Source: Glycine soja
Taxonomy: Eukaryota; Streptophyta; Magnoliopsida; Fabales; Fabaceae
Reading direction: 5' to 3'
DNA length: 64,000 nt
Assembly: GCF_004193775.1 (NCBI RefSeq)
Contig: NC_041006.1
Coordinates: forward strand, 21,450,240-21,514,239
Shown: piece after piece, positions 50,901 through 61,917 of the stretch
How the letters are laid out: every line of letters starts with the position of its first letter
Position numbering within the stretch: position 1 is the stretch's first letter
The notes under the pieces: model-generated
What the model saw: only the letters and a program-made list of their open reading frames with translations
The model's database searches: none
Told to the model about the DNA's origin: nothing
Made by a program: the position numbers and the translations under genes

Positions 50901-53900
50901 CTCGAGAAATTCAAATGGTCATAACTTTTCACATGGAGGTCAGATTCGGGCACATAAGATGTCGAGATGCTCGAAATTGAACAACGGAAGCTCTCGAAAA
51001 ATTCAAATGGTCATAACTTTTCACACGGATGTCCGATTAAGGTGCATCACACATAGAGAAACTCAAAATTGAACAACGGAAGCTCTTGAGAAATTCAAAT
51101 GGTCTTAACTTTTAACTCGGATGTCCGATTCATGCGCATCACATATAGAGACGCTAAAAAATGAACAACAGAAGCTCTCCAAAAATTAAAATGGTCATAA
51201 CTTTTCACTCGGATGTCCGATTCAGGCGCATCAATATATAGACGCACGAAATTGAACAACGGAAGCTCTCGAGAATATCAAATGGTCATAACTTTTAACT
51301 CGGATATCCGATTCATGCGCATTACATATACAGACGCTCGAAATTGAACAACGGAAGCTCTCGAGTGATTCAAATGGTCATAACATTTTACACGGAGGTC
51401 AGATTCGGGCACATAATATGTCGAGATGCTCGGAATTGAGATACGGAAGCTCTCGATAAAATCAAATGGTCATAACTATTCAAACGGATGTCCGATTTAG
51501 GTGCATCACATATAGAGAAGCTCGAAAATGAACAACGGATGCTCTCGAGAAATTCAAATGGTCATAACCTTTCACATGGATGTCCGATTAAGGTGCATCA
51601 CACATACAGACACTCGAAATTGAACAACGGAAGCTCTCGAGAAATTCAAATGGTCATAACTTTTCACACGGATGTCCGATTAAGGTGCATCACACATACA
51701 GACACTCGAAATTGAACAACGGATGCTCTCGAGAAATTCAAATGGTCATAACTTTTCCCACAGATGTCCGATTCGGGCGCATAATATTTTTAGACGCTCG
51801 AAATTGAACAGCGGAAGCTCTCGAGAAATTCAAATGCTCATAAATTTTCACTCGAATGTCCGATTCAGGCGCATCACATATGCAGACGCTCGAAATTGAA
51901 CAATGGAAGCTCTCGAGAAATTTAAATGGTCACAACTTTTCCCACGGATGTCAGATTCGGGCGCATAATATGTCGAGATGCTCGAAATTGAACAACGGAA
52001 GTTCTCGAGAAATTCAAATGGCCATAACTTTTCACACGGAGGTCAGATTCGGGCACATAATATGTCCAGATGCTCGGAATTGAACCACGGAAGCTCTCGA
52101 AAATTCAAATGGTCATAACTTATCTCACGGATGTTCGATTTAGGCGTATCACATATACAGACACTCGAAATTGAACAACGGAAGCTCTCGAGAAATTCAA
52201 ATGGTCATAACTTTTCACACGGATGTCCGATTCGGGCGCATAATATGTCGAGATGCTCGACATTGAACAACGGAAGCTCTCGAGAAATTCAAATGGTCAT
52301 AACTTTCCACACAGAGGTCAGATTCGGGCACATAATATGTCGAGATGCTCGGAATTGAACCACGGAAGTTCTCGAGAAATTCAAATGGTCATAGCTTTTC
52401 AAACGGATGTCCGATTATGGTGCATCACATATAGAGACGCTCGAAAATGAACAATGGAAGCTCTCAAGAAATTAAAATGGTCATTACTTTTCACACGGAT
52501 GTTCGATTCAGGCATATCACATATACAGACGCTTGAAATTGAACAAAGGAAGCTCTCGAGAAATTCAAATGGTCATAACTTTTCACACGGATGTCCGATT
52601 AAGGTGCATCGCATATAGAGAAGCTCGAAAATGAACAACGGAAGCTCTCGAGAAATACAAATGGTCATAACGTTTCACTCGAATGTCCGATTCAGGCGCA
52701 TCACATATGTAGACGCTCGAAATTGAACAATGGAAGCTCTCGAGACTTTAAATGGTCATAACTTTTCCTACGGATGTCCAATTTGGGCGCATAATATGTC
52801 GAGAAGCTCGAAATTGAACAACGGAAGTTCTTGAGAAATTCAAATGGTCATAACTTTTCACACGGAGGTCAGATTCGGGCACATAATATGTCGAGATGCT
52901 TGAAATTGAACCACGGAAGCTCTCGAAAATTCAAATGGTCATAACTTTTCACACGGATGTTAGATTCAGGCGTATCACATATACAGACGCTCGAAATTGA
53001 ACAATGGAAGCTCTTGAGAAATTCAAATGGTCATAACTTTTAACACGGATGTCTGATTAAGGTGCATCACATATAGAGACGCTCGAAAATGAACAACGGA
53101 AGCTCTCGAAAATTCAAATGGTCATAAATTTTCACACGGATGTCAGATTTGGGCGCATAATATGTTGAGATGCTCGAAATTGAACAACAGAAGCTCTCAA
53201 GAAATTCAAATGGTCATAAAATTCCACACGGAGTTCAGATTCAGACACATATTATGTCGAGATGCTCGGAATTGAACCACGGAAGCTCTCGAGAAATTCA
53301 AATGGTCATAACTTTTCAAACGGATGTCCGATTAGGTGCATCACATATAGAGACGCTCGAAAATGAACAAAGGAAGCTCTCAACAAATTCAAATGGTCAT
53401 AACTTTTCACACGGAGGCAGATTCGGGCACATAATATGTCGAGATGCTCGAAATTGAACAACGGAAGCTCTCGAGAAATTCAAATGGTCATAACTTTCCA
53501 CACGGAGGTCAGATTCGGGCACAAAATATGTCGAGATGCTCGGAATTGAACCACGGAAGCTCTCGAGAAATTCAAATGGTCATAACTTTTCACACGGATG
53601 TCCGATTATGGTGCATCACATATAGAGACGCTCGAAAATGAACAATGGAAGCTCTCGAGAAATTTAAGTGGTCATAACTGTCATACCCTAATTTCGTCCG
53701 GGGACCTTTGCTTGATGACATGCGACCTTTCTTTGGTCCTTGTGAGGTGCTTGGTACCCATCATTAGGCAATTTGTGAAATTCCAGGACATGCCGAAAAA
53801 CCAAAAAAATATTGATGCACAATTCGTAAGTTTCCGTGATACACCGGAAATCAAATGGAAGCATCGTTGCATAATTAAGTGAGGTTCCGTAACATTCCGT

Positions 53901-53935
53901 AAGTCAAAAAGGGGATGATTATGTAATCCGCAAGG

Positions 53936-53953
53936 TTCCGTAACATTACGGAA
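53936..53953. repeat. ttccgtaa-ca-ttacggaa palindrome in LTR
   Basis: Two 8-bp arms flank a two-base centre. Further ttccgtaa or ttacgg half-sites lie within 130 bp on both sides (53885-54000). The left LTR has the same palindrome at 30355-30372. It could be a protein-binding cluster in the U3 region, but that is inference. Confidence 0.6.
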
Positions 53954-54131
53954 AGAAAACGAGTATCGTTACAAAATTCGTAAGTTTCCGTAAATTTACG
54001 AAAAAAGAATCACCAAAAAAAGCAGAGGGGGGTGTACTTAGTAAAAATGGGGGTGCAAATAGCACCCAGGCCCACTTGGGCCCTCCAGAATATTCCTCCA
54101 GAAGGCTGTTGCTTCTGGAGGAAGCAACCTG

Positions 54132-54166
54132 GCTCGCCTGGGCGAGCTGAGCTCGCCTGGGCGAGC
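54132..54166. repeat. Two identical GC-rich hairpins upstream of the TATA box
   Basis: gctcgcctgggcgagc occurs at 54132-54147 and 54151-54166, each with 7-bp arms and a two-base centre. They stand out as GC-rich sequence in an otherwise balanced LTR. Confidence 0.75.
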
Positions 54167-54179
54167 TGGGCGGCAACCA

Positions 54180-54209
54180 CCTCCCCTATTTTGCTATAAA
54201 TAGGGGAGG
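54180..54209 (+). promoter_or_regulatory. LTR core promoter: TATA box (54195-54202) inside a perfect 12-bp inverted repeat
   Basis: cctcccctattt (54180-54191) and aaataggggagg (54198-54209) are exact reverse complements around a six-base loop, tgctat. TATAAATA occupies 54195-54202, covering part of the loop and the start of the right arm. The left LTR has the same arrangement around 30105-30112. Transcription would start about 25-35 bases downstream and read into the element. Confidence 0.65.
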
Positions 54210-55350
54210 AAGTGAAGAAGAAAAGGGTTCAGCCCCTTTAGCACTTCTCTCTCTTTCGAATTTGCTTGGAAAAATCGTTTCCGTGAAGAAAAACTAAGCC
54301 GAGGCGCTTCCGAAACGTTTCCGTAGCATTTTCCGTGAAGAAATTCGCAAAGGTTTCAACCGTTCTTCGACGTTCTTCATTCGTTCTTCATCGTTCTTCG
54401 ATCTTCAACGGGTAAGTACCTCGAACCAAGCTTTTCGATTCATTCTATGTACCCGTAGTGGTCCACATTGTGTTTCGTGCATTTTTATTCTCGTTTTGTT
54501 TACTTTTTATACCCCCTGTTGACGTGCTTAAGCCATTTTACTTAAGTCATTTCTCGCTTAACTTAAAAATAAAATAAATTTCCACCGAACGTTTGAATTG
54601 TATTATCCATTAACTTCGGTTAAAATAAATTCCGACCGTTCGGTCGTGCCGTAACCACGTTGGAAATCAAAAAGAGGTAAAAAATAATATAATAATCAAA
54701 AAGACATCTTTTAGTAAAATAAAGCGGAAAATCAATCGGACGTTTTCTCTTTGGGATTTCTCATTCTTAATCGAATTGATTAATAACTAAAGTGAAACTA
54801 AAGGCTAAAATCAATTCGCCTAGTCAAGCTCGTCCATAAAAATAGGCTTTTGAAGTTTGTCATTTCATTTTCTCACTAAGTAAAATGGATCATTTTTAAG
54901 GTCCAACGCCTTAAAATGATCACCTCTTAAAGTAAAAAAGAATCACTTGATAAAAAAAGAACTACGTAGGTCTGATTTTCTCATCCCAAATTGAGGAATA
55001 CGTAGGAGCAAAGGGAAACTCCCTTGTCGACCACAAAAAGAGAAAATATAAAAAGGGTATAAAGGATATAGAGACATAAAAAGGGAACATAAAAAATCAA
55101 AGTCATGTTTGCACATTCGATTAAAGGCTGCCGTCCCTTGGGGCGGACGTGTGGGGTGCTAATACCTTCCCCGTGCGTAAATACAACTCCCGAACCTTTC
55201 ACTTAAAAGTTCGTAGATCGCGTCTTTTCCGGTTTTTCCGACGTTTTCCTCAAATAAACGTTGGTGGCGACTCCGCGCGTATTCCTTTCGTGGAACACGC
55301 ATCCCGCGAGTCACGCGTCGCCCTCCTGCCGAAGGGTAGGTTGCGACAGT

Positions 55351-55369
55351 TGGCGACTCCACTGGGGAC
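55351..55369 (+). other. Primer binding site (right element)
   Basis: tggcgactccactggggac starts two bases after the LTR end and is identical to the left element's site. The TGG start fits pairing with a tRNA 3' end. From memory, Ogre elements use tRNA-Arg. Confidence 0.82.
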
Positions 55370-56212
55370 TATTTTTAGAGAGTTAGGCCATTTAATTTTG
55401 TGCAATGTTTTACCGTGACTTACCCCTTTGTTGGTTTCCTTTCATTATGTTCTTGTGTATATAAACTCTTTGTTGCTTTTAGTGCGTTTTAAATGTATGC
55501 ATGAAGTAAATATTTATTCATTTGATGCACACAAACACCAACACTATTTGCACACACTGTGAGTGAAAAAGGGCCCTATACCCGGGTTCATGGGAGCATA
55601 AGGAGTGGAGGTGAATCTGTGATCATGCTAGGTCTCCGACTTGCTTGATTACAGTGAACCCTCATCTAGAGCTTTTCTCTTTGAAAACCTATTGTTGCTA
55701 GTAGTCCCTACTGCTACAATATGTTCTTCAAAGGGGATGATACCTCTAGAAACCATCAAGAGAGATATAACTACCTTGGGGATTATTGCTAAAAGCCTAG
55801 TTAGTTCTCTCCCTTATAGGTCCCTTAAATAGGGGCACGAAGCAAACACGCTGCGTGCCATTTTTCACACTGCCATGCATGAGTATCATATACCCTTTTG
55901 CTTATGTTCGGTAAATATTGTCATACTGTGCACATTCCCGCATTGTGTCTTTTGCATAGGCATTGCATATGGGTTCTGTCTTGATCCCTACTGTAAACAA
56001 ACCAACGGAGGGTCCGTGTCGCCTTCTTAAAAACGTGCGTTGGGGCATTTCGCTACCCCTAGACGTCGTATCTAAGAAGGGGACAAATTCCCCGGACCCC
56101 CGCATTCCTAGATTGCATCTGTGTCATATGCATTCCATCATGCATTCATCCATCCCACCCATGAGATATCGGAGTTTTGATTTGCACCAGCTTTTGTCTC
56201 ACTTTAGTAAGC
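55370..56212 (+). other. 5' leader of the right Ogre-like element
   Basis: Untranslated region of 843 bases between primer binding site and ORF1, nearly identical to the left element's leader. No gene is called in it. A 63-codon open frame at 55641-55832 is shared with the left copy, but the copies are too alike for that to mean much. Confidence 0.7.
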
Positions 56213-58078
56213 ATGGGAACAAATCAAACCGGCAAGAGGTTCTACCAAGTCAAGGTCAAAAGCCTAGATACCACCAGCATCAAGGAATTAGGGCGGTTGA
56301 TGGAACCCCTCCAAATGCAAGCCTTCCGCAAGACTTACGGAAAGATCTTAGAGTTGACCATAGCAGAGGTGTCCATAGAAGCCATTGCATCACTTACCCA
56401 ATACTACAACCAGCCTTTGAGGTGCTTCACATTCGCAGACTTCCAATTAGTACCAACCATTGAAGAATTTGAGGAAATTCTAGGATGTCCTCTCGGGGGA
56501 AGAAAACCATATCTTTCCTCCGGGTGTCTCCCCTCTTTGAGCAGAATTGCAACTGTGGTCAAGGATTCAGCAAGAGGTTTGGACCGCATAAAATAGACTC
56601 GGAACGGCATAGCGGGCCTACCACAGAAGTACCTAGAAGACAAGGCGAGGGGTATGGCCAATCAAGGAGACTGGGTCCCGTTTATGGATGTGTTAGCTTT
56701 GCTAATTTTTGGGGTCGTCCTCTTTCCAAACGTGGATGGTTTGGTAGACCTAGCAGCAATCGACGCTTTCCTTGCCTACCACCATAGCAAGGAAAGTCCG
56801 GTGGTAGCTGTCTTGGCAGATCTATTTGACACATTTGACCGAAGGTGCGAAAAGAGTAGCGCGCGGATCATCTGTTGCTTACCCGCCCTCTGTGTTTGGT
56901 TGGTTTCACACTTGTTCCAACAAGACACAAGACATCCATGTCCGCTCCTGAGCCATCGCTCGTGTACTGAAAAGAGGAGAATAGATTGGGACCAGCTCTT
57001 GGCCGGGATAGGAGGTAGAACAATCAGTTGGTTCCCCCGATGGAAGGAAGGAAAAGAAGGAGTCCTTTTCTCATGTGGAAGATACCCAAACATTCCGCTG
57101 GTAGGAACGAGGGGTTGTATTAACTACAATCCCGCGCTCGCTATAAGACAACTAGGGTACCCCATGAGGGGAGCACCGACGGAAGAAAGCATGTCTCCTT
57201 TCCTTGTGAGGGATTTCGGCGCACAAAATTCCAAGACTATACAAAGAATCCATAAGGCGTGGGAAACCCCGTTAAAGAAAGATCAAGAGCTTAGAGGCAT
57301 TCGTAATGGCATCATTGGTGGGTACCACGAATGGCTGAAAGTTCATATACGAGGTTTAGATTGGCTCGCCAAGTTAAAAGTCGTCAGCAAAGAGAGTTTT
57401 GAAGCACCGGAAGAGGACGAAGAAGTCCAAGCTCTCAAAAGCGAGTTAGGAAAGGCAAAACTTGCCAAGGAGAAGTTCAAGTTGGCCGCTACACACGTTC
57501 GGAAGGAGTGTGCCGGGTTACGGGAAGAGAATGCAATTACCGCAAGAGCCCTTGAACAAGAGACCAAGAGGGCTCGCAAGGAAGAGTATGGCCGGAACAA
57601 ATTTCGCGGAGCTCTATGGGGTAGCAATAGTGAACTCAAGTTGCGAAAGGAAGAAAGGGACCAGTCGCGAGCACATAGCATGGTTTTGAAAGAGGAGTTA
57701 GTTGCCTGTTCAAGGTCCAAAAGAAGCTTGTCTCAGCGTTTATGCGAGACGGAGACCAACATGCTAGCTATCATCGCCAAGTACCAAGAAGAGTTAGGTC
57801 TAGCCGCGGCCCACGAGCATAGGATTGCGGATGAATATGCCCAAGTATACGCGGAAAAAGAGGCTAGAGGAAGGGTGATCGACTCTTTACACCAAGAGGC
57901 AACCATGTGGATGGATCGGTTTGCTCTTACCTTGAACGGGAGTCAAGAACTTCCCCGATTGTTAGCCAAGGCCAAGGCGATGGCAGACACCTACTCCGCC
58001 CCCGAAGAGATTCATGGGCTTCTCGGCTATTGTCAGCATATGATAGACTTAATGGCCCACATAATTAGAAATCGTTAG
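56213..58078 (+). pseudogene. Ogre-type ORF1 with one in-frame nonsense codon
   Basis: Same length (1866 bp) and start as the left ORF1, with the ATG at 56213. An in-frame TAG at 56594-56596 interrupts it after 127 codons, where the left copy has a glutamine codon. The frame then stays open to TAG at 58076-58078. The upstream part holds the conserved CFTFADFQL region and the downstream part the long coiled-coil-like tail. A product could restart at an ATG at 56654, giving 474 residues, but this is inferred. Apart from the stop it has only about seven residue differences from the left copy. ORF1's role in Ogre replication is unknown. The gag frame begins about 230 bases downstream. Confidence 0.85.
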
Positions 58079-58311
58079 GAAACTTGTATGGTCTCTAAGA
58101 CCTTGACTAGATACGACTTCCTTTTTGAAATAAAATGAGTTGGTCCCATGTTTCTACTCCAAAAAGCTTGTGCAAATCAAATCACTCCTACATTTCATCT
58201 CTAGCATGCATTTTCTTTCTTTACCCACTCCTCACGTTTGGTTTTTTAGGGAAAAACACCATAACTAAACGCGCCGCAAGGGATCCCTATCGCACCAGAT
58301 CCAAATCTAGA

Positions 58312-61300
58312 ATGATGGGTGATCAAGAGGAGACGCAGGAACAGATGAAAGCCGACATGTCGGCTCTGAAAGAACAAATGGCCTCCATGATGGAGGCCAT
58401 GTTAAGTATGAAGCAGCTCATAGAGAAGAACGCGGCCACCGCCGCCACTGCCAGTTCGGCTGCCGAAGCAGACCCGACTCTCTTGGCAACTACGCACCAT
58501 CCTCCCTCAAACATAGTAGGACGGGGAAGGGACACACTGGGGCACGATGGCAGTCCTCACCTGGGATACAACCGAGCGGCTTACCCTTATGGATTGCCGC
58601 CCAACTATTCACCACCCGTCTTGCAAGAAGATGCGGGCCACATTGCTTCTCCCGTCCATGAAAGAGAGCCTCCTCAGCAGCCCGACGAAGTCCACAAAGA
58701 CCCTCAAGATTATGCTCGGAGGGATGTCGAGTTCTATCCCCCGATCCCCGAAGGGCCGGCACCAGGCACGTTGCCTCAACCCAACATCGCAGTACCACCA
58801 ATAGTTCTGTCCACGGAAGGGCCGCCCCCAGCAACTGAAGAAAGGAGGAAGCTCGATCTCCTTGAGGAAAGATTGAGGGCCGTAGAAGGATTTGGGGACT
58901 ATCCGTTCGCAGACATGACGGATCTTTGCTTAGTACCCGATGTTGTTATTCCCTCGAAGTTCAAAGTGCCGGACTTCGACAAGTATAAAGGGACGACTTG
59001 TCCCAAAAACCATCTCAAAATGTACTGCCGTAAGATGGGCGCCCACTCTAAAGATGAAAAGCTGTTGATACACTTCTTTCAGGATAGCTTGGCCGGAGCT
59101 GCGGTAGTGTGGTACACTAATTTGGAAGCTTCCCGTATCCGTACTTGGAAGGATCTGATTACCGCCTTCCTAAGGCAGTATCAGTACAATTCTGATATGG
59201 CTCCTGACCGTACTCAACTGCAGAATATGTTCAAAAAAGAGGGTGAAACCTTTAAAGAATATGCACAGCGATGGAAGGATTTGGCGGCACAAGTAGCTCC
59301 TCCCATGGTTGAGAGAGAGATGATCACCATGATGGTGGACACTCTGCCAGTGTTCTACTATGAGAAGCTAGTAGGTTACATGCCGTCCAGCTTTGCGGAT
59401 CTGGTGTTTGCCGGGGAAAGAATCGAGGTTGGATTGAAAAGAGGAAAGTTTGATTACGTTTCCTTCACAAACGCGAATGCCAAAAGAATCGGGGCAACAG
59501 GGGCAAAAAGGAAGGAGGGAGATGCCCATGCCGTCTCTTCAACACCTGCGTGGGTCAAAACCCAGCAAACACCTCATGGTACCCATCAGCACGCGCAACA
59601 TCACCCAAGCTTCTCGGCTCATACTGGGAATACCTCTAGTTCAACACCCGTGCAACCTAAGGCACCCACCCAGAGGGAAGCTCCCCAAGTTCCAACTCCG
59701 AACACGACTCGACCGGCCGGTAATTCCAACACGACAAGGAACTTCCCTCCGAGGCCATTTCCAGAATTCACCCCACTCCCAATGACGTACGAAGATCTTC
59801 TGCCATCCCTCATCGCCAATCATTTGGCCGTGGTAACTCCCGGGAGGGTCCTCGAACCCCCTTTCCCGAAGTGGTATGACCCTAACGCAACTTGCAAGTA
59901 CCATGGGGGTGTCCCGGGGCATTCCGTCGAAAAATGCTTGGCCCTTAAATACAAGGTCCAACATTTAATGGATGCTGGATGGCTGACTTTCCAAGAGGAT
60001 CGGCCCAATGTGAGAACCAACCCGCTCGCCAATCATGGAGGGGGAGCAGTTAATGCAGTTGAATCCGATAGGCCGCACAGGTCTAAACCTTTAAGGGATG
60101 TGGCAACCCCTAGGAGGTTTATCTTTGAGGCCCTACAAAAGGGAGGTGTGATTCCCCATAGTGGGTGTAAGGAGGATTCCTGCCTGCTACATTCCGGCGA
60201 GATGCATGACATGGAGACGTGTTTGGAAGTAGAGGAATTGTTACAGCGGATGATAGATCAGGGTCGACTGGAAGTCGGCATTGAAGGAAAAGAAGAGCAG
60301 CATATATGCATGCAATCTACGGAGGGGAGCGGTGTTGCGAAGCCCAAACCCTTGGTGATATACTTCACTAAAAGCGCAGCTTCGCAAAAGCCCGGACACC
60401 CCTTAATGGCCAAACCTGTTCCTTTCCCGTACCAAAATAGTCACGCGGTCCCGTGGAGATATACACCTCCGGGGAAGAAGGAAGAAGAAGTCACTGACGT
60501 CAGCTCGCTGTCAGCTAAAGTAACAAATATCACGGGACTGAGTGGTGTGACCCGTAGTGGTCGTGTGTTCGCACCTCCGGACCTACCAGTCCAACCCGCC
60601 GACGTCAAGGGAAAAGGAAAAGTGGTGGAGGAACAAGATGGCGAAGCACCCCACGCTTCGAATAAAGATATTCCAGCAAAGGGGCCCCCGGAGAAAAAGG
60701 ATGGTAGAAAGGAGGTGTCGCTAGAGGAAGCCAGCGAGTTCCTTCGGATAATTCAGCAGAGCGAATTCAAGGTTATCGAACAGCTCAACAAAACCCCGGC
60801 TAGGGTCTCGCTGTTGGAGTTACTTATGAGCTCCGAGCCTCATCGGGCTCTGCTAGTAAAAGTGTTGAACGAGGCTCACGTGGCCCAAGATATCTCGGTA
60901 GAAGGTTTCGGAGGGCTGGTCAACAATATCACTGCCAACAACTATCTTGCCTTCGCCGAAGAAGAAATCCCCGCCGAGGGGAGAGGGCATAATAAGGCTT
61001 TACACGTATCAGTCAAGTGTATGGACCATATCGTAGCCAAGGTGCTCATCGATAATGGTTCCAGTTTAAACGTGATGCCTAAGAGCACTTTGGAGAAGTT
61101 ACCATTCAATGCTTCCCACTTAAAACCAAGTTCAATGGTGGTTCGGGCCTTCGACGGCACTCGCCGAGAGGTTAGGGGAGAGATCGATCTCCCAGTACAA
61201 ATAGGCCCTCACACCTGTCAAGTCACCTTCCAAATAATGGATATTAACCCCCCCTACAGCTGCCTGTTGGGGCGCCCGTGGATCCACTCAGTGGGAGTTG

Positions 61301-61917
61301 TGCCTTCTACACTCCACCAAAAGCTGAAATTCGTAGTGGAGGGGCACTTGGTCATCGTGTCAGGCGAGGAAGATATCTTGGTAAGCTGCCCATCCTCCAT
61401 GCCTTATGTGGAAGCCGCAGAAGAATCGTTAGAAACTGCTTTCCAGTCTTTTGAGGTGGTCAGCATTTCCTCCGTGGACTCCCTCTTTGGGCAGCCTTGT
61501 CTGTCCGATGCAGCGGTAATGATGGCCCGAGTTATGTTGGGGAACGGTTATGAACCCGGGATGGGTTTAGGAAAAAACAACGGCGGCATAACTAGCCTGA
61601 TAAATACCCAAGGAAATCGTGGGAAGTATGGTTTAGGCTATAAGCCCACTCAGGCGGACACGAAAAGAAGCATCGCGGGAAGGAAGAACAATGGTCAAAG
61701 TTCGCGTTGGAGACAAGAAGGTGAAGGAAGCCCGCCCTGCCACATAAGTAGAAGCTTTATAAGCGCGGGTTCGGGAGACAAAGGTCAACCGTTCGCGATA
61801 TGCGAAGATGATATTCCGAGTACTTTGGATTTGGTACGACCATGCCCTCCTGATTTCCAGCTGGGAAATTGGCGAGTGGAGGAACGCCCCGGCATTTACG
61901 CAACAAGCATAATGTAA
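58312..61917 (+). CDS. gag-pro: Gag-protease with G-patch (Ogre/Tat type), 1201 aa, open
   Basis: The polyprotein would form the virus-like particle (Gag) and carry the aspartic protease. ATG at 58312 (or 58315) is chosen because the relic left gag starts at the matching place. The frame is open back to 58135, but that extension is stopped and frameshifted in the left element. In order: a Met/Lys-rich N-terminus; capsid-like region at about residues 205-350 (DFDKYKGTTCPKNHLK, WYTNLE, EYAQRWKDL); proline-rich linker to about 500; an unusual zinc knuckle CX2HX5HX4C at about 528-542; protease with VLIDNGSSLNVMP at about 911-923; a G-patch (GNGYEPGMGLGKNNGG) at about 1075-1090. The stop TAA at 61915-61917 lies inside a predicted intron whose removal would fuse this frame to pol. 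No breaks were seen. Confidence 0.88.
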   Translation: MMGDQEETQEQMKADMSALKEQMASMMEAMLSMKQLIEKNAATAATASSAAEADPTLLATTHHPPSNIVGRGRDTLGHDGSPHLGYNRAAYPYGLPPNYSPPVLQEDAGHIASPVHEREPPQQPDEVHKDPQDYARRDVEFYPPIPEGPAPGTLPQPNIAVPPIVLSTEGPPPATEERRKLDLLEERLRAVEGFGDYPFADMTDLCLVPDVVIPSKFKVPDFDKYKGTTCPKNHLKMYCRKMGAHSKDEKLLIHFFQDSLAGAAVVWYTNLEASRIRTWKDLITAFLRQYQYNSDMAPDRTQLQNMFKKEGETFKEYAQRWKDLAAQVAPPMVEREMITMMVDTLPVFYYEKLVGYMPSSFADLVFAGERIEVGLKRGKFDYVSFTNANAKRIGATGAKRKEGDAHAVSSTPAWVKTQQTPHGTHQHAQHHPSFSAHTGNTSSSTPVQPKAPTQREAPQVPTPNTTRPAGNSNTTRNFPPRPFPEFTPLPMTYEDLLPSLIANHLAVVTPGRVLEPPFPKWYDPNATCKYHGGVPGHSVEKCLALKYKVQHLMDAGWLTFQEDRPNVRTNPLANHGGGAVNAVESDRPHRSKPLRDVATPRRFIFEALQKGGVIPHSGCKEDSCLLHSGEMHDMETCLEVEELLQRMIDQGRLEVGIEGKEEQHICMQSTEGSGVAKPKPLVIYFTKSAASQKPGHPLMAKPVPFPYQNSHAVPWRYTPPGKKEEEVTDVSSLSAKVTNITGLSGVTRSGRVFAPPDLPVQPADVKGKGKVVEEQDGEAPHASNKDIPAKGPPEKKDGRKEVSLEEASEFLRIIQQSEFKVIEQLNKTPARVSLLELLMSSEPHRALLVKVLNEAHVAQDISVEGFGGLVNNITANNYLAFAEEEIPAEGRGHNKALHVSVKCMDHIVAKVLIDNGSSLNVMPKSTLEKLPFNASHLKPSSMVVRAFDGTRREVRGEIDLPVQIGPHTCQVTFQIMDINPPYSCLLGRPWIHSVGVVPSTLHQKLKFVVEGHLVIVSGEEDILVSCPSSMPYVEAAEESLETAFQSFEVVSISSVDSLFGQPCLSDAAVMMARVMLGNGYEPGMGLGKNNGGITSLINTQGNRGKYGLGYKPTQADTKRSIAGRKNNGQSSRWRQEGEGSPPCHISRSFISAGSGDKGQPFAICEDDIPSTLDLVRPCPPDFQLGNWRVEERPGIYATSIM

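Larger units (their letters stand above)
30630..53678 (+). repeat. 92-bp centromere-type satellite, array B (SB92/CentGm-like)
   Basis: Continuous head-to-tail monomers of the same family and orientation as array A, about 250 units. Monomers mix ggatgtccgattc, ggaggtcagattc and gaggtccgattcagg centres. Long-range offsets are mostly n x 92 or n x 92 minus 1. The array carries the large duplications listed separately. It is bounded by the 5' LTRs of two opposed Ogre-like elements. No non-satellite insertion was noticed inside. Open frames of 60-95 codons are satellite translations that shift frame each monomer and are not genes. Confidence 0.93.
53679..55348 (+). mobile_element. 5' LTR of the right Ogre-like element (1670 bp)
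   Basis: Begins tgtcatacccta and ends ggttgcgaca, immediately followed by gt and the primer binding site. Contained motifs are an 18-bp ttccgtaa/ttacggaa palindrome (53936-53953), GC-rich hairpins (54132-54166), a TATA box at 54195-54202, and a single copy of the block that is duplicated in the left LTR (54958-55037). The left flank is satellite. Confidence 0.92.

Noticed and set aside
30798..53641. Similar open frames in array B
   Set aside because: Same satellite artefact; their recurrence reflects the block duplications.
58135..58311. Gag N-terminal extension with a hydrophobic, membrane-like stretch
   Set aside because: The matching stretch of the left element has a one-base length difference and a stop, and its relic gag starts at the position equal to 58315. 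The hydrophobic run is most likely untranslated.
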